This document shows, in pieces, positions 4,841 to 7,244 of a DNA stretch of 7,244 bases; position 1 is the first letter of the stretch, and every line of letters starts with the position of its first letter. Source of the stretch: JAZNGX01 sp045576675 (GTDB taxonomy: Bacteria; Bacillota; Clostridia; Monoglobales; Firm-18). A program made the position numbers and the translations under genes. The notes under the pieces were generated by a model that saw nothing but the letters and a program-made list of their open reading frames with translations, made no database searches and had not been told where the DNA came from. The DNA is taken from NCBI GenBank assembly GCA_045576675.1, contig JAZNGX010000014.1:1-7244 (forward strand), in the 5' to 3' direction.

Positions 4841-7244
4841 CGATAAAATAATTATAAAAGGCGCAAGACAAAACAATTTAAAAAATATAGATGTGACTAT
4901 CCCACGTGACAAGCTTGTCGTAATTACGGGTCTTAGCGGTTCGGGTAAGTCATCACTTGCTTTTGACACTATTTATGCTGAGGGACAAAGACGTTATGTT
5001 GAGTCTCTTTCGTCATATGCAAGAATGTTTTTAGGTCAGATGGATAAGCCAGATGTTGATTATATTGAAGGCTTATCACCTGCAATTTCAATTGACCAGA
5101 AAACAACATCGAAAAATCCACGTTCTACAGTTGGAACGGTTACTGAAATCTATGATTATTTAAGATTACTATATGCCAGAATAGGTGTTCCGCATTGCCC
5201 TGAATGTGGTCGTGAAATTAAGCAACAGTCTGTTGATCAGATAGTTGATGCTGTTCTTGGGATGCCAGAGGGAAAGAGAATTTATGTTCTTGCACCCGTT
5301 ATAAGGGAGAAAAAAGGTGAACATGTGAAAATGCTTAAGGATTTTCACAAAAGCGGTTATGCACGTGTTAAGGTTGACGGCATTATGTATCGTCTTGATG
5401 AAAAAATCGAGATAGAAAAAAACAAGAAGCATACAATAGAAATTGTTGTTGACAGACTGGTTGTAAAGAATGATATAAAAAAGAGACTTACCGATTCTGT
5501 TGAAACCGCACTGAAACAGGCAGAAGGTATAATTGTAATAGAAGATGCTGACAGTGGCGAACAACAAAGCTTTAGTCAGAATTATGCCTGTGACAAGTGC
5601 GGAATAAGCATAGAAGAGTTGTCACCAAGAATGTTTTCTTTCAACAACCCTTTTGGTGCCTGCCCAACTTGCTCGGGTCTTGGATATCAACTGAAAATTG
5701 ACCCGGATTATATTATACCAAATAAAAACAAATCATTAAATGAGGGTGCAATAACAGCAACAGGCTGGAGTGTGGCTTCTGAAGAGTGCATTGCAAGAAC
5801 TTATTTTGAAGGGCTTGCACGTCATTATAACTTTAGTATGGATACTCCTGTTAAAGACTTGTCAGAAGAGGTTATGGACGTAATTCTTTATGGTACTCGC
5901 GGCAAAAAAATTCGTTTTGAATATGAAAGAAACTACAGCAGTGGCACATATTTGGCTTCGTTTGAAGGTGTTGTTAATAATCTTGAACGACGATACAGAG
6001 ATACAAATTCAGAATGGGTGAAAAATGAAATTCTTCAGTATATGTCTAACAATGTTTGCCCCGATTGTAACGGTGCAAGGCTTAACAAAACTTCAATGGC
6101 TGTAACTGTTAACAATCTCAACATTGATTCTCTTACAAATCTGTCCATAAGAGCTGCAAAGGATTTCTTTGCTAACCTTACTCTTAATGAAAAAGAACTT
6201 ATTATTGCACGACAGATTTTAAAAGAGATTAATGCAAGACTAGGTTTTCTGTCAAATGTTGGTCTTGATTACCTTACCTTGTCACGCTCGGCAGGTACGC
6301 TTTCAGGCGGAGAAGCACAACGTATACGCTTAGCAACGCAAATTGGTTCTTATCTGATGGGGGTTTTGTATGTTCTTGACGAACCAAGCATAGGCTTGCA
6401 TCAAAAGGATAACGAAAAGCTTATTAATTCATTAAAAGAATTAAGAGACCTTGGTAATACACTTATAGTTGTTGAACATGATGAAGATACAATGCTTGCG
6501 GCAGACCATATTATTGATGTTGGACCAGGCGCCGGAAGACACGGCGGATATATAATTGCTGAAGGCAATGCAGAAGAAATCAAGCTGTGCGAGAATTCAG
6601 TTACAGGTCAGTATCTGAGTGGCAAAAAGAAAATAGAAATTCCAAAGGAACGCCGAAGCGGTAACGGTAATTATATTGAAATTATAGGTGCGACAGAAAA
6701 CAATCTTAAAAATGTTGATGTAAAGATTCCACTTGGAACATTTACTTGCGTTACAGGTGTTTCTGGTTCAGGAAAGTCATCGCTGATTAACGAAATTCTT
6801 CATAAAAAGCTTGCTAACATTTTAAACGGTTCAAAACGAAAAGCAGGTAAATTTAAAGAGATTAAAGGTTTTGAGCATCTTGATAAGGTTATAGATATCG
6901 ACCAGTCACCAATCGGCAGAACACCACGTTCAAATCCTGCAACGTATACCGGATTGTTTGGTGATATACGTGAGCTTTTTGCATCAACAAATGAAGCGAA
7001 AATGAAAGGCTATAACGCAGGACGCTTTAGCTTTAATGTTAAGGGTGGACGTTGTGAATCATGTTGTGGTGACGGAATAATTAAAATAGAAATGCATTTC
7101 TTACCCGATGTTTATGTTCCTTGTGAGGTTTGTAAAGGTAAGAGATACAACAGAGAGACATTAAGTGTTCATTATAAAGGTAAAAATATTAATGATATTC
7201 TTGAAATGACTGTTGATGAAGGCGTTGAGTTTTTTGAAAATCAT
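4833..7244 (+). CDS. uvrA: Excinuclease ABC subunit UvrA, first 804 codons (3' end outside window)
   Basis: UvrA is the dimeric ABC-type ATPase that scans DNA for lesions and hands it to UvrB. One continuous frame runs from ATG 4833 to the window edge without stop or frameshift. The intact protein is usually about 940 residues. Visible elements are: first Walker A GLSGSGKSS (33-41) followed by the AEGQRRYVESLSSYARMF segment; the PRSTVGTVTEIYDYLRLLYA segment; a first zinc module C253-x2-C256 with C277-x2-C280; a CPDCNGARL segment; an ABC signature LSGGEAQR (490-497); Walker B with D516-E517 in VLDEPSIGLHQ; second Walker A GVSGSGKSS (642-650); and a second zinc module C741-x2-C744 with C764-x2-C767 in CESCCGDG and CEVCKGKRY. 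The second signature and second Walker B should lie beyond the edge. It overlaps uvrB by 8 bases and shares its transcript. An extra cysteine (C745) replaces the more usual Q in the CxxCQGDG motif. Confidence 0.98.
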   Translation, partial: MSNDKIIIKGARQNNLKNIDVTIPRDKLVVITGLSGSGKSSLAFDTIYAEGQRRYVESLSSYARMFLGQMDKPDVDYIEGLSPAISIDQKTTSKNPRSTVGTVTEIYDYLRLLYARIGVPHCPECGREIKQQSVDQIVDAVLGMPEGKRIYVLAPVIREKKGEHVKMLKDFHKSGYARVKVDGIMYRLDEKIEIEKNKKHTIEIVVDRLVVKNDIKKRLTDSVETALKQAEGIIVIEDADSGEQQSFSQNYACDKCGISIEELSPRMFSFNNPFGACPTCSGLGYQLKIDPDYIIPNKNKSLNEGAITATGWSVASEECIARTYFEGLARHYNFSMDTPVKDLSEEVMDVILYGTRGKKIRFEYERNYSSGTYLASFEGVVNNLERRYRDTNSEWVKNEILQYMSNNVCPDCNGARLNKTSMAVTVNNLNIDSLTNLSIRAAKDFFANLTLNEKELIIARQILKEINARLGFLSNVGLDYLTLSRSAGTLSGGEAQRIRLATQIGSYLMGVLYVLDEPSIGLHQKDNEKLINSLKELRDLGNTLIVVEHDEDTMLAADHIIDVGPGAGRHGGYIIAEGNAEEIKLCENSVTGQYLSGKKKIEIPKERRSGNGNYIEIIGATENNLKNVDVKIPLGTFTCVTGVSGSGKSSLINEILHKKLANILNGSKRKAGKFKEIKGFEHLDKVIDIDQSPIGRTPRSNPATYTGLFGDIRELFASTNEAKMKGYNAGRFSFNVKGGRCESCCGDGIIKIEMHFLPDVYVPCEVCKGKRYNRETLSVHYKGKNINDILEMTVDEGVEFFENH

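Noticed and set aside
5169..6583. Minus-strand frames at 5169-5567 and 6401-6583.
   Set aside because: They lie antisense to the continuous uvrA frame and show no family features.
1..7244. CRISPR arrays, insertion sequences, att sites, integrases next to the tRNAs, or a hidden defence system.
   Set aside because: I saw no spaced direct repeats, transposase or integrase motifs, and no duplicated tRNA 3' end. The neighbours of the tRNAs are ordinary chromosomal genes.

Overview
The window looks like chromosomal DNA from an AT-rich, endospore-forming low-GC Gram-positive bacterium, most likely class Clostridia. The reasons are the two spore-germination genes, the strong AGGAGG-type ribosome binding sites, tRNA genes with encoded CCA ends, the AT-rich intergenic DNA and the Firmicute-type protein sequences. 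The species cannot be named from this sequence. No phage, transposon, CRISPR array or defence system is visible. This is core-genome content with a few local oddities.

Layout. (1) Positions 1-318 hold the 3' end of a Ger(x)C-family germinant-receptor subunit gene. It overlaps by 4 bases a complete ypeB gene (315-1643) for a germination protein with PepSY-type domains. (2) A hairpin at 1651-1674 separates ypeB from a convergent minus-strand TraX-family membrane protein gene. The TraX frame begins at 2404 and is interrupted by an in-frame TAG at 1817-1819. The same frame then continues for 46 recognisable TraX codons, ending at a TGA (1676-1678) next to the hairpin. (3) Upstream of traX on the minus strand are tRNA-Met(CAT) and tRNA-Glu(TTC), driven by a consensus promoter at 2648-2676. 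They are followed by a 14-bp hairpin terminator that ends only 24 bases before the traX start codon. (4) A divergent AT-rich region (2617-2887) holds the tRNA promoter, a 17-nt palindrome and a likely extended -10 promoter for the plus-strand uvrB-uvrA pair. (5) uvrB (2888-4840) is complete. uvrA starts at 4833 inside the uvrB 3' end and runs in one uninterrupted frame off the window after 804 codons.

How they work together. The Ger(x)C lipoprotein and YpeB both act in spore germination, in germinant sensing and in cortex hydrolysis via SleB respectively. Their overlap suggests co-translation, and sleB is not visible here. UvrA and UvrB form the damage-recognition complex of nucleotide excision repair and are translationally coupled. 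The tRNAs and traX form a minus-strand unit in which traX appears to depend on read-through of the tRNA terminator. The most notable item is the amber-interrupted traX gene.
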